A stretch of DNA of 64,000 nucleotides, taken from contig CAZCYD010000005.1 of the NCBI GenBank assembly GCA_964502735.1, forward strand, positions 56,569-120,568, written 5' to 3'. The position numbers and the translations under genes are program-made. This DNA is from JACKAN01 sp964502735. Its GTDB lineage: Bacteria; Bdellovibrionota; Bdellovibrionia; Bdellovibrionales; UBA1609. This document shows, in pieces, positions 1 to 8,259 of the stretch; the first letter of the stretch is position 1; every line of letters begins with the position of its first letter. Below the pieces are notes generated by a model. It was not told where the DNA came from. It searched no databases and saw nothing but the letters and a program-made list of their open reading frames with translations.

Positions 1-418
1 TTTCCCTAGTTTTTTTCACTTTTGAGCTAAAGGCTGTCTCTTTGTCTGAGTCCGTTGTGCTTTGATAAGATATTAATAGGCTCCTTCCTATAAACTGAGG
101 GTGGCTAAGACGACCATTTTGATAGGTGATCCTTTTTTCTGTCTGAGCTAGAAGATCAAGTAGATACACCTGCTGGTGATCGTGTTTATCACGATTTGCA
201 GATACATAGAGAAGAAACCTCTGATCTTGAGATAAAGAGGGGAAGCGATTTGTTCCCCTTTGAGTGATCTTCTCAGGAGTTTCGGGTTTATAGTCTTTTG
301 GTGGATGGGGATGGTTTAAATCCCTGGGTTCATATTTTTTTCTGGTGGATTGACAGCTAATGCTGATAAGCAAACTCATAGCAGTAAAAAATAAGAAAAA
401 TACGTTTTTAATTTTCAT
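1..418 (-). CDS. Lipoprotein with possible beta-propeller repeats, 3' part outside the window
   Basis: The frame is open from an ATG at 418 to the left window edge, giving 139 residues of a longer protein. The N-terminus is a lipoprotein signal: MKIKNVFF, a hydrophobic stretch, then a lipobox-like ISISC with the modifiable Cys at about residue 22. After a proline-rich linker, residues 60-110 (SLSQDQRFLLYVSANRD, then QVYLLDLLAQTEKRIT) resemble a blade of TolB/PD40-type propellers, where short strands describe a value and its item. The ATG overlaps the end of mutY by 11 bases, so the two are probably translated from one minus-strand message. The propeller assignment is inference from one repeat; the lipoprotein signal is clear. 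Confidence 0.7.
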   Translation of the reverse strand, partial: MKIKNVFFLFFTAMSLLISISCQSTRKKYEPRDLNHPHPPKDYKPETPEKITQRGTNRFPSLSQDQRFLLYVSANRDKHDHQQVYLLDLLAQTEKRITYQNGRLSHPQFIGRSLLISYQSTTDSDKETAFSSKVKKTRE

Positions 419-1403
419 ACCTATTTTTTATATGACCCTTTTCAATTGTTTTTTTTATTAATGAAGAGGGATTAACCTTTGGCAATTCTGTATTTGAAAT
501 CCATTCCCAATCTCTATTTGGAAGAGAGGGGTTCTTTTTTTTAGAAATCTTCACATAAATTTCATGATGAGTAATAAAGTGCTTGAAGTCAAAATTATTC
601 GGTGGCGTATTAAGACGCTTTCCCATTCCAGGAAAAATCCATTGATTTCTTAAAAATGGAAGCTCCAAATTTTTTATTAAAGCCCAATTTTGATTCTTCT
701 CAATAAGTTGAGGTTCCCATAACCAAATTTCAGTCTTTTTTTTAGGTTTTTTTAGAGGAAGTAGAATCTTTGTTTTTTTAGAAAAAGTCTGGCAACTTTT
801 GGCAATGGGGCACAGTTGACAATGAGGATTTTTGGGGCGGCATATCGTTGCCCCAAGCTCCATCAGAGCTTGATTTAATATAGCAGGCGGACCTTGTTGT
901 GCTATTTTATCAGCGAGAGTCTGAAGTTGGTGACGACCAGCTGGTTTCCACCATTCAATGGGGAGGTGATAAAAGCGAGAGAGAATGCGAATGACATTTC
1001 CATCAATAACACCGACAGCTTCATCAAAAGAAAGGCTGCTAATAGCCCGAGAAGTGTAGGGACCAATTCCTGGCATTTTAATTAACTCACTCCATGTCCG
1101 AGGAAATTCAGGCAAGCTGTAGAGTTCTTTTGCGCATTTATGAAGGTTCCTGGCACGACTGTAGTAACCCAGACCCGCCCAGAGTTCTAATACGTCTTTT
1201 TCTTCTGCCTGAGCTAAACTCTTTAGGTTAGGAAACTTGGCAAGAAATTTCTCATAATAGGGTAACACTCCAACAGAGGTTGTTTGTTGAAGCATAGTTT
1301 CTGAGATCCATATCGGGTAAGGTTGTTTGTGTTTTCGCCATGGAAGCGGGCGATAATTTTGTTTATACCAAACTTGTAAGTTATTAATTTCTTTTTTATG
1401 CAT
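408..1403 (-). CDS. mutY: A/G-specific adenine DNA glycosylase MutY
   Basis: MutY removes adenine mispaired with 8-oxoguanine or guanine in base-excision repair. The 331 residues carry the expected order: SETMLQQT near residue 35 (Glu35 matches the catalytic glutamate), the helix-hairpin-helix MPGIGPYTS near 110-118, VIDGNV with the catalytic aspartate at about 134, and the four-cysteine iron-sulphur loop CX6CX2CX5C at about residues 190-206. The C-terminal third matches the NUDIX-like 8-oxoG recognition domain in position and length but is divergent. Family members are usually about 330-350 residues, so it looks complete. It starts downstream of the small secreted-protein gene and runs into the lipoprotein gene at the window edge. 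Confidence 0.95.
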   Translation of the reverse strand: MHKKEINNLQVWYKQNYRPLPWRKHKQPYPIWISETMLQQTTSVGVLPYYEKFLAKFPNLKSLAQAEEKDVLELWAGLGYYSRARNLHKCAKELYSLPEFPRTWSELIKMPGIGPYTSRAISSLSFDEAVGVIDGNVIRILSRFYHLPIEWWKPAGRHQLQTLADKIAQQGPPAILNQALMELGATICRPKNPHCQLCPIAKSCQTFSKKTKILLPLKKPKKKTEIWLWEPQLIEKNQNWALIKNLELPFLRNQWIFPGMGKRLNTPPNNFDFKHFITHHEIYVKISKKKNPSLPNRDWEWISNTELPKVNPSSLIKKTIEKGHIKNRYEN

Positions 1404-1418
1404 AGAGGCGGTCCCGTC

Positions 1419-1976
1419 CTACTTGTCAGATATAATTTTTTTCATATTCTTGAAATAGACAGAGGGTCTTCCTTTTTCCTCTTTAAGTTTGTGAGGCAAA
1501 GCTTTATCGTAAAAATAGTGACCCTTTTCAAAAGTCAAGTTTCGACTTCTTTTTTGTACAGACTCACTAAATACAAGTGTAAGTTTTCGAGAATTGATTT
1601 CCAAAATATACCAGTTAAGGTTTTGCACTTCAGCATCTCCCGAGGGCTCAGTCCAGATCCATATCTCAATATAGAGTTGAGATCCAATTTTTTGAAGTTG
1701 TATATCTTTCCACTCCGTAAGTTTGCCGGTAAGAGGGATGGCCTCGATAGTTCTCCAGACTCCATCGTGGACCAATATCTTGTCTTCAGCAAAGTGGAGT
1801 TTAACTCCAAGAGTGTGCAACAGACAGTTTTTGAGTTCTAATTCACTACTATCACATTTCTTTTTGCTCTTTACGGCATAACAGGGGTTAGAAAATAGCA
1901 AAAACAAGGTAGCTAAAAGTGGAGTAAGATTTATAGGTTTTATCATAGGTGCAGATATATTCATTTGCAGCCTCAT
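1419..1976 (-). CDS. Small secreted protein of unknown function
   Basis: 185 residues beginning with a cleavable-looking signal (MIKPINLTPLLATLFLLFSNPCYA, cut likely after CYA at about residue 34). The mature part has two early cysteines, many aromatic residues and a lysine-rich tail, and matches no family I recognise. The first ATG overlaps the stop of recX as ATGA, but GGATGAGG lies seven bases before a second ATG at 1964, so translation may begin there. Either start keeps the signal peptide. It is probably translated with recX on one message. Confidence 0.7.
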   Translation of the reverse strand: MRLQMNISAPMIKPINLTPLLATLFLLFSNPCYAVKSKKKCDSSELELKNCLLHTLGVKLHFAEDKILVHDGVWRTIEAIPLTGKLTEWKDIQLQKIGSQLYIEIWIWTEPSGDAEVQNLNWYILEINSRKLTLVFSESVQKRSRNLTFEKGHYFYDKALPHKLKEEKGRPSVYFKNMKKIISDK

Positions 1977-2488
1977 CCTTTAAAAAGTAGTTTTTTAATA
2001 ACGACATGGGAAAACCCTCGACTCTGCAAGAATCGAACAGGTTTCTGTTTTTGCTCAAAAGTGTAAGATTCCCATTCGTCAAATTTGCTGTTAAGAAGAG
2101 ATAGTCCCTTGTTGTACTCAAGACTTTCATCAATAACTACACTGGGTAAGTTTAATTTCTTGAGATAGTTTTGAATGTAAAGCTCTCCTTTTTTTTTGTC
2201 ATTCAGAATTCTGTAAATTTGCTGAGCCAGCTCGCAGGGGGTTTTTAACCATCCCATTTCTTTTGCCGCGTCAATAGCTTGTAGAGCAGTTTGTTTTTCA
2301 AATCTTATTTTCAGTTTGTCATAAAGCTCTTTTTCTGAATGATCGCGACGGGCTAAATAAAAGGCAACTTTATTGAGGGCTTTATTTTTATCTGAGATTT
2401 TATCTGAGATTTTATCTGAGATTTTATCTGAGATTTTATCTGAGATTTTTTTTGAGCTAAGTTCATCCATCAAGGGTAAAAATGACAT
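1973..2488 (-). CDS. recX: RecX-family regulatory protein
   Basis: RecX proteins bind RecA filaments and limit recombinase activity. From residue 35 the protein follows the family pattern: ALNKVAFYLARRDHSEKELYDKL, then A-x2-A-x3-GWL, then a KKKGELYIQNYLKK segment that matches the usual helical repeat. The total of 171 residues fits the family. The N-terminus is odd: residues 15-34 are five copies of the tetrapeptide ISDK, encoded by a perfect 12-bp tandem repeat. recX is often next to recA; here it lies about 2.6 kb away on the other strand, across pilT, pgpA and the cinA-type gene. The assignment rests on weak but well-ordered similarity. Confidence 0.75.
   Translation of the reverse strand: MSFLPLMDELSSKKISDKISDKISDKISDKISDKNKALNKVAFYLARRDHSEKELYDKLKIRFEKQTALQAIDAAKEMGWLKTPCELAQQIYRILNDKKKGELYIQNYLKKLNLPSVVIDESLEYNKGLSLLNSKFDEWESYTFEQKQKPVRFLQSRGFSHVVIKKLLFKG
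2390..2449. repeat. Five tandem copies of a 12-bp unit inside recX
   Basis: The unit atctgagatttt (plus strand) is repeated five times without change. On the minus strand it encodes ISDK repeats in the N-terminal tail of the RecX-like protein. Because the unit is 12 bp, copy-number change by slippage would lengthen or shorten the tail without breaking the frame. Confidence 0.95.
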
Positions 2489-2605
2489 AGATATTCAGGT
2501 GCGGCAAGCTCTTGTAAGCCTCAACTAACCAAATTTCTGCAATTTGATGGATCTAAGACGACTCATTTGCGCAAATAGAAGACCGAACACCGAAATTAAG
2601 TTTTA

Positions 2606-3922
2606 CTAACCACTTCTACGTTTTTTATTGTTGGGAATTGCTGGTGGTCTGGATAAATTAGAAGGGTAAGGCTTATTTCCAATTTTTGGTGTGGTCTCTT
2701 CAATTTTAATACTAGAATAGGAAGACTTATCTTTTAGAGAATGGGATTTTTCCAGTTCTATTTCTTCTAGATTGTTCCAAGCATTAGATACCACCTTCTG
2801 ATACTTGCTATTGTTTCTCCACTTTTCTTTATCAGAATCATGTTGTTTAATTCCCCCAAAACGAATAGCAAAATCTTCACCGTTGTCGGTAAGCCTGATA
2901 GCTTCTTCATAGTTGATAACTTCTTGGGTAACCAGTTCAAAAAGGCTTTGGTCAAAAGTTTGTGTGCCAAATGTAACAAAGCCCTCTTCCAGTGCCAAAG
3001 GAATTTCCTTTGTTTTTTCTGGATGCTCAATCATTTCTCTCACGCGGGTGTTGTTCACAAGTATCTCGACGACAGGAACAAAGCCCTTTCCATCAGCTCG
3101 TTGAGCTAGACGCTGGCTGATGATGGCTCTCAATACAGCACCCAATTGGAGGCGTATTTGTTTTTGTTGTCCATCAGGAAAAACGGATACGATTCTATTG
3201 ATAGACTCTTCACAGTTAACAGTGTGCATGGTAGAGAGAACAAGATGGCCTGTTTCAGCAGCTTGAAGAGCGGTCTCCATAGTTTCTTTGTCACGCATCT
3301 CACCAATAAAAATAACGTCAGGGTCTTGCCGCAATGAAGATCTCAGAGCTGTGGCAAAGCTGTTTGTATCAACACCGAGCTCTCGTTGAGTAATAATACT
3401 TCTTTTATCGCGAATAAGAAACTCAATAGGGTCTTCGATTGTAAGTATATGACGGTTTTTAGTGTTGTTAATGTAGTCTATCAGTGCTGCAATTGTCGTG
3501 GATTTTCCTGAACCCGTAGCTCCAGTGAGTAGAATAAGACCACGCTCGTGTTTGGCAATTTTATTTACGACAGGGGGAAGGTTTAAATCAGCTAACTGTG
3601 GAACTGAGTAGGGAACGTTGCGGATAACAACAGTTGTGCTGCCTCGCTGACGAAACACATTCATGCGAAATCTTCCTAGGCCGCGGATACCATAACCCAA
3701 GTCCATTTCTTTTTTTTCTTGGTATTCTTGATACTGTTTGGGGGTCATAAGTTCTTTAACAAGAGACTCTATGGCTTCGCCAGTGAGACCAGGTAGATCG
3801 GGGCTTAGAGGTCGCAATTTACCATGTTTTCTCATAACGGGAACTATCCCAGCTTTGAGATGGACATCACTAGCATTAGCTTCGACTGCCATTTTTAGGA
3901 GTTCATCAAGATTTAATACCAT
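2606..3922 (-). CDS. pilT: Twitching motility ATPase PilT
   Basis: PilT is the hexameric ATPase that powers retraction of type IV pili at the inner membrane. From the ATG at 3922 the protein begins MVLNLDELLKMAVE, the standard PilT start; an in-frame TTG 18 bases upstream is possible but less likely. In numbering from that TTG, the N-terminal PAS-like domain is followed by Walker A GATGSGKST at about 140-148, an Asp box with ILTIEDPIEF at about 165-174, Walker B DPDVIFIGEMRD at about 206-217 and a His box GHLVLSTMHT at about 231-240. The last 70 or so residues are a low-complexity Ser/Lys/Pro tail that typical PilT proteins lack. It is transcribed divergently from pgpA. Type IV pili are needed for prey entry in Bdellovibrio, which fits the suggested lineage. 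Confidence 0.96.
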   Translation of the reverse strand: MVLNLDELLKMAVEANASDVHLKAGIVPVMRKHGKLRPLSPDLPGLTGEAIESLVKELMTPKQYQEYQEKKEMDLGYGIRGLGRFRMNVFRQRGSTTVVIRNVPYSVPQLADLNLPPVVNKIAKHERGLILLTGATGSGKSTTIAALIDYINNTKNRHILTIEDPIEFLIRDKRSIITQRELGVDTNSFATALRSSLRQDPDVIFIGEMRDKETMETALQAAETGHLVLSTMHTVNCEESINRIVSVFPDGQQKQIRLQLGAVLRAIISQRLAQRADGKGFVPVVEILVNNTRVREMIEHPEKTKEIPLALEEGFVTFGTQTFDQSLFELVTQEVINYEEAIRLTDNGEDFAIRFGGIKQHDSDKEKWRNNSKYQKVVSNAWNNLEEIELEKSHSLKDKSSYSSIKIEETTPKIGNKPYPSNLSRPPAIPNNKKRRSG

Positions 3923-4053
3923 ACATATAGAGATCGGCAAAATTCTTTAGAATCTTGAGGCTTGGGTCAGCCTCCATGTAGAGCTTTCGAAGTCAAATGT
4001 TGGGGTTGATCAAATGTGATGACAAACTTCTGTTTGTTATGAGAAAAATAATC

Positions 4054-4533
4054 ATGAAAAATCTTGTGAAGTTTTTGGCTACAGGGGTTTACCTTGGACT
4101 TTTGCCTAGGGCACCGGGGACTTTTGGCTCATTGGGTGCTCTGTCCATCGCTTATATCTTGTTAACTTCTTTTAGTTTAGTTCATTACATGATAGCAACC
4201 TTTGTTTTTGTCCTCTTTGCCATTTTGATTTGCAAGCTTTACGAGGCGTTTTTTAACAAGCATGATGCAAAAGAGGTGGTTATTGACGAAGTTGCTGGAA
4301 TTTTAATCACCATGGTGGGGCTGCCTATAACGTGGCAGAGCTTTGTATTGGGGTTTCTTTTGTTTCGGTTATTCGATATTTGGAAGCCCTTTCCCATTAG
4401 TTGGATGGATAAAAACATAAAAGGTGGTGTGGGAGTCGTGGCAGATGACCTTGTAGCGGGTATTTTCAGCAGTTTTATTTTGCAGATAGTTTATACAAAC
4501 ACGCCGTGGTTAGGAGTGCAACTTGTCGGATAG
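4054..4533 (+). CDS. pgpA: Phosphatidylglycerophosphatase A
   Basis: PgpA dephosphorylates phosphatidylglycerophosphate to phosphatidylglycerol in the inner membrane. The protein shows the signature near its start, GLLPRAPGTFGSLGAL, then membrane helices, KEVVIDEVAGILITM, and DIWKPFPISWMDKNIKGGVGVVADDLVAG, which carries the conserved acidic residues. From the ATG at 4054 it has 159 residues, the usual size; in-frame ATG codons at 4039 and upstream would add residues not seen in the family. The 3' end overlaps the start of the cinA-type gene by 11 bases, so the two are probably co-translated. Confidence 0.92.
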   Translation: MKNLVKFLATGVYLGLLPRAPGTFGSLGALSIAYILLTSFSLVHYMIATFVFVLFAILICKLYEAFFNKHDAKEVVIDEVAGILITMVGLPITWQSFVLGFLLFRLFDIWKPFPISWMDKNIKGGVGVVADDLVAGIFSSFILQIVYTNTPWLGVQLVG

Positions 4534-5026
4534 TCAAAATAACAGCGATAGAGAAAAGCTTTTAGACTGGATTCATTTTACATTTTGTGAGCGAGGTTTA
4601 ACCCTGGGCCTTGCTGAAAGTTGTACGGGGGGACTAGTTTCGTCTTGGATTACTCAACGATCGGGTTCCTCACAGTATTTTATGGGAGCTGTTGTCTGTT
4701 ATTCAGGGAAAGTTAAAGGGAAAATTCTAAAAGTTCCTTGGACTTTAATGCAAACTCTGGGAGAGGTGAGTTCCCCTGTAGCTAAATTTATGGCACGAGG
4801 CTCCAGAGACGTTCTGCAATGCGATTGGTCAATTGCCATCACGGGAATTGCCGGACCTACGGGCGGATCTTCAGATAAGCCCGTAGGAACAGTTTGTTTT
4901 GCCGTGAACGGCCCAGGTTTTGAATACGCAGAGCAAAAACACATTGAGGGTTCGGAGCGGGGAATAATTCAGCAAAGATCGGCGGAACACGCTTTGAAAC
5001 TGCTGAAAATGGCGCTAGAGTCATAG
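4523..5026 (+). CDS. pncC: CinA C-terminal-type nicotinamide-nucleotide amidohydrolase
   Basis: This family deamidates nicotinamide mononucleotide to nicotinate mononucleotide and is often encoded before recA. The 167 residues cover only the C-terminal (PncC/YgaD) domain, not the N-terminal domain of full-length CinA. Signatures are LAESCTGGLVSSWIT near residues 30-45, YSGKVKGKIL, EVSSPVAKFMARG, and the glycine-rich IAITGIAGPTGGSSDKPVGTV. The start is a TTG at 4523: an AGGAG sits six bases upstream, inside the end of pgpA. recA follows after 20 bases, so pgpA, this gene and recA look like one operon. Confidence 0.9.
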   Translation: MSDSQNNSDREKLLDWIHFTFCERGLTLGLAESCTGGLVSSWITQRSGSSQYFMGAVVCYSGKVKGKILKVPWTLMQTLGEVSSPVAKFMARGSRDVLQCDWSIAITGIAGPTGGSSDKPVGTVCFAVNGPGFEYAEQKHIEGSERGIIQQRSAEHALKLLKMALES

Positions 5027-5046
5027 CCTACAAACAAGGAGAAAAT

Positions 5047-6180
5047 ATGGCAACAACAACAAATACCGATAAAGCACGAGCTCTAGAATTAGCTCTTACC
5101 AACATTGAGAAGCAATTCGGAAAAGGCTCGGTCATAAAGATGGGAGGAGGAGAGAGTCTTTATGAAAATGTTCCAGTTATCAGTACGGGAGCATTAAGCT
5201 TAGACATTGCACTGGGTATTGGTGGATTGCCGAGAGGTCGAATTGTGGAAATCTACGGACCGGAGAGTTCTGGAAAAACCACTTTGGCGCTTTCGACGAT
5301 TGCACAAGCTCAGAAGCTTGGTGGCACGGTGGCTTTTGTTGATGCTGAGCACGCACTGGACATCAATTATGCTAATAAATTAGGAGTGAATATTGATGAA
5401 CTCTTGGTTTCTCAGCCTGATACGGGTGAACAGGCTTTAGAAATTGCAGAAACTTTGGTTCGCTCCGGTGCAGTTGATGTACTAGTTGTGGACTCTGTGG
5501 CCGCCCTAACCCCAAGGGCTGAGATAGAGGGAGATATGGGTGATAGTCATATGGGTTTACAGGCTCGCTTGATGTCTCAAGCTCTACGGAAGTTGACGGC
5601 AATAATTAACCGTAGCAACACTCTGGTCATTTTTATTAACCAGATTCGCATGAAAATTGGGGTTATGTTTGGCAATCCTGAGACGACAACAGGTGGGAAC
5701 GCATTAAAGTTCTACTCGTCTGTCCGTTTGGATGTGCGTCGCATAGGTTCCATCAAAAATGGAGAGGATGTGACGGGCAACCGTACAGCAGTGAAGGTGG
5801 TCAAAAATAAAATGGCACCTCCATTCGCAAAGGTGGAATTTGATCTTATGTACGGTGAAGGCATTTCTGAAGAGGGCGATATTCTTGACTTAGCTGTAAA
5901 GCAAAACTTGATTGAAAAATCTGGTGCTTGGTTCAGCATTAACGGTGAGAGAATGGGTCAGGGCCGAGATGCGGCTAAGAATTTTTTGAAGGAAAATTCT
6001 ACCTTGAAAAAAGAATTGCGAGCAAAACTTTTAATGGCTTATGGAATTGGGAAAGAGGCCAAAATGGCGGCGGCGGAGCAGGCAAAAGAGGCTTTAGCTA
6101 GGGCTGCGGCTGAAAAAGAGGAAATCACTGAGGAGATTAAAAGGGCGGCAAAGTCGACCGCAAAAGCGAAAAAATCTTAA
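5047..6180 (+). CDS. recA: Recombinase A
   Basis: RecA forms filaments on single-stranded DNA, promotes strand exchange and activates the SOS response. The 377 residues include Walker A GPESSGKTT at 71-79, VDVLVVDSVAAL with Walker B, the MSQALRKLT region, FINQIRMKIG (loop L1/L2 area) with GNPETTTGGNALKFY, and a Lys/Ala/Glu-rich C-terminal tail. An aaggag sequence stands six bases before the ATG. I saw no obvious SOS operator directly in front, but most of the upstream space is taken by the cinA-type gene. A strong terminator follows the stop codon by about 70 bases. Confidence 0.99.
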   Translation: MATTTNTDKARALELALTNIEKQFGKGSVIKMGGGESLYENVPVISTGALSLDIALGIGGLPRGRIVEIYGPESSGKTTLALSTIAQAQKLGGTVAFVDAEHALDINYANKLGVNIDELLVSQPDTGEQALEIAETLVRSGAVDVLVVDSVAALTPRAEIEGDMGDSHMGLQARLMSQALRKLTAIINRSNTLVIFINQIRMKIGVMFGNPETTTGGNALKFYSSVRLDVRRIGSIKNGEDVTGNRTAVKVVKNKMAPPFAKVEFDLMYGEGISEEGDILDLAVKQNLIEKSGAWFSINGERMGQGRDAAKNFLKENSTLKKELRAKLLMAYGIGKEAKMAAAEQAKEALARAAAEKEEITEEIKRAAKSTAKAKKS

Positions 6181-6248
6181 AAGAGTTTCCTGTTAGGGTG
6201 GTTGTAACTAAAGCCACCTTAATAAACTAAATTTTAAATTGGGTGTAA

Positions 6249-6279
6249 AGGCCTAGCCGTTAAGGCTAGGCCTTTTTTA
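6249..6279 (+). terminator. Intrinsic terminator after recA
   Basis: A perfect 10-bp stem, aggcctagcc / ggctaggcct, closes a five-base loop gttaa and is followed directly by a run of T. It ends the pgpA-pncC-recA transcript. Confidence 0.95.
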
Positions 6280-6382
6280 TGGTGCCCATTAGGAAGAGAG
6301 GCTATTAGGGGACGACCCATAAGTGCTTGCTTACCTTCAAAGTGTAGACTACTACATAGAGCACAGTCTCAAGGGGGAATAA

Positions 6383-7063
6383 ATGTCTATCCAATCGCTG
6401 AGTTTATTTTTTACGATTTTTGTTACAAGTCTTTGCTCTTGGGCGCAAAGGGAGAATTGTTCGTGGCAAGAGTTTACGGAATCACAGGCGAGAGTGGCTT
6501 TTGTACAAGATGGAGACACGTTAGCCCTTTGGGACTCAAAAGGTGTGCGAAGAAATGCAAGGCTGGTGGGAATAGACACGCCTGAAACTTATTTTCTTGG
6601 CAAGAGCCAAGGCTCGTGGGCTAAAGAGGCCTCTGATCGGCTAAAGGAATTGTTGCCTAGAGGGACTCGAGTGAGTATAGCATTTGATATTGAGCGTTGC
6701 GACACTGGTGGTCGCCTCTTGGTTCATGTTTTTTCTGGAGGTGTTCATCTCAACCGATTGATGATGGAAGAAGGGTGGGCTGTTAACTACTGTGTGGCAC
6801 CCAACGAAATGTTCTGTAAAGAGTTTGGAGATATAGCCACTCAAAACTTGGTGGAGGGAGTTGGGTTTCTTGGAGACCCGAGCGTGCGGTTACCTTATTT
6901 ATTTCGTTCGGAAGAAAGGGAAACGGAGTTTCATTATTTTGTTGGAAATCGATTGACTAAAGATGTGTACAAGTCTTCCAATATGGACAAAGTTCCCATT
7001 GGGGAACGCATTTTATTCTACAGTCGTCGGCATATCCGTCGTCCCTATAAAATGGCCAATTGA
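6383..7063 (+). CDS. Secreted staphylococcal-nuclease-like enzyme
   Basis: A calcium-dependent nuclease of the SNase/thermonuclease family, predicted to be exported. Residues 1-21 are a signal peptide ending in SWA. The SNase core follows: VQDGDT near 41-46 (Asp43), RLVGIDTPE at 60-68, where Arg60, Asp65 and Glu68 match the catalytic Arg35, Asp40 and Glu43 of staphylococcal nuclease, and TGGRLLVHV with Arg111 matching Arg87. A C-terminal extension of about 60 basic residues is not part of the core. An aaggggga sits five bases before the ATG. Nothing suggests an operon with its neighbours. Extracellular digestion of nucleic acids, for example from prey, is inference. Confidence 0.88.
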   Translation: MSIQSLSLFFTIFVTSLCSWAQRENCSWQEFTESQARVAFVQDGDTLALWDSKGVRRNARLVGIDTPETYFLGKSQGSWAKEASDRLKELLPRGTRVSIAFDIERCDTGGRLLVHVFSGGVHLNRLMMEEGWAVNYCVAPNEMFCKEFGDIATQNLVEGVGFLGDPSVRLPYLFRSEERETEFHYFVGNRLTKDVYKSSNMDKVPIGERILFYSRRHIRRPYKMAN

Positions 7064-7227
7064 TTCCTTTTGGGTATAAAACAAAGCCATTAAAATAAAA
7101 CTACTAAAACAAAATCTCAAAATGAGCCGTTAAGATACTGACACGTTAAAGCAACTGACAGTTGTATAAGTAATTGTTTACAAATACCGATAATTTCCAA
7201 GAGAAGTCGATCAGAAGTGATCTGGCC

Positions 7228-7244
7228 TTGGTCTCAGATTTGCT
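7228..7244 (+). promoter_or_regulatory. Possible sigma54 (-24/-12) promoter before Ig-like lipoprotein 1
   Basis: TTGG at 7228-7231 and TTTGCT at 7239-7244 give GG and GC with exactly ten bases between. The GC lies 42 bases before the ATG at 7285. The same arrangement and distance stand before the third paralogue at 10607. The -24 element lacks the usual CAC. Confidence 0.4.
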
Positions 7245-7284
7245 TTTTATTTAGTTGAGACAAGGAGTTAGGGATAAACTGACA

Positions 7285-8259
7285 ATGAAGCAATCACCTT
7301 TCTACACGAAAAACTTAATTTACAAAGCCTTCTGCCTTTTGGCCGTCATGACTTTTTTAGGATGTGAAAGTTCGTTCGAAAATCCTTGCCCAGAAGGCGA
7401 TTGTGATTCCCTGAGCTCTAGTTCCACCCAAAAAGATTTAGAAATTGGATCTGCCGCATCCGGAACACAAGGGACGGGAAGGCAAGACGGAGGGGCTTCC
7501 TTTGTAAATCCAATTGGAATTTCTAGATCTGAAAGTGGAAATTCCTCGAACGGATCGGGTTCGGGGGAGGACTCAAGCGAAAGTACAAGTTCAAATGGTT
7601 TTGGTACAACTAATGGAGCTAACACATCAGGGGGGGGGACGTCCTCTGGCGCAGGTTCTTCTGTTGAACCCACTTCGAACAACTTTATGGTTATAGATCA
7701 ACTTGCAGATAAAGTTGTTGAGACGGAAGACTATTTTGTTATTCAGTATATCGTAACAGGTGAGCCTCCCTTAACTTATCAGTGGTACAAAAAATCAGCA
7801 TCGGGTGCAGATCAAAAAATTGGAGAGAACAAGGCTTTCTTTTACGAGCTTGATGTCAATTTCGGACATGCAGGAATTTATTATGCAATTGTAACGGACG
7901 GAAAAGGTAGAACTATAAAAAGTCGGGAGGCCAAAGTTCATGTCATTGCAGGAAGAAAACCCTGCGATAGCCAAAAGTATGCCCCCCGTTACAGAATGGA
8001 CAGAAGTGGCCAGTTGGATTGGAACTATTTGTATGAGAAGCCTTACTTGGCCAATCGTGAACAGTGGGCGATTCAAACCGTGCGCAGTACAAGTGATTCG
8101 GGTTTTTATATTAAAAGTTGCGAAAACCGAGTCGCTGCTACTGGATATTGCTTTGGGGCGTGGAATGGTCATATTAAATACCAATGTCAAAATGGAAAGT
8201 TTAAACTTGTGCAAAACACTTGCTTCTGCTCGGAAGATTACAGTGGAGGGGGAAACTGA
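7285..8259 (+). CDS. Ig-like lipoprotein, paralogue 1 of 3
   Basis: A 324-residue outer-surface or periplasmic lipoprotein. The order is: signal peptide with lipobox VMTFLGC (Cys at about 28), a Ser/Gly/Thr-rich linker to about residue 135, one immunoglobulin-like domain (EDYFVIQYIVTGEPPLTYQWYKK, then HAGIYYAIVTDGKGRTIKSREA), and a cysteine-rich C-terminal domain ending in a Cys-x-Cys motif. The Trp of QWYKK and the Gly-Ile-Tyr-Tyr before the last strand are Ig-fold hallmarks. The ATG at 7285 is chosen because the frame's first codon is a TTG in front of an unlikely N-terminus. The stop overlaps the start of the next paralogue. Function unknown; an adhesive surface protein is inference. Confidence 0.8.
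   Translation: MKQSPFYTKNLIYKAFCLLAVMTFLGCESSFENPCPEGDCDSLSSSSTQKDLEIGSAASGTQGTGRQDGGASFVNPIGISRSESGNSSNGSGSGEDSSESTSSNGFGTTNGANTSGGGTSSGAGSSVEPTSNNFMVIDQLADKVVETEDYFVIQYIVTGEPPLTYQWYKKSASGADQKIGENKAFFYELDVNFGHAGIYYAIVTDGKGRTIKSREAKVHVIAGRKPCDSQKYAPRYRMDRSGQLDWNYLYEKPYLANREQWAIQTVRSTSDSGFYIKSCENRVAATGYCFGAWNGHIKYQCQNGKFKLVQNTCFCSEDYSGGGN

Noticed and set aside
894..1085. Plus-strand ORFs inside mutY, pilT, recA, lysC, mltD and others
   Set aside because: They are frames in the shadow of clearly recognised genes, without ribosome binding sites of their own.
7167..7193. Sigma28-like TAAG-N15-ACCGATAA upstream of Ig-like lipoprotein 1
   Set aside because: The -10 is good but the -35 is off, and a sigma54-like site with the same spacing as that of paralogue 3 lies closer to the start codon. 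A dual promoter remains possible.
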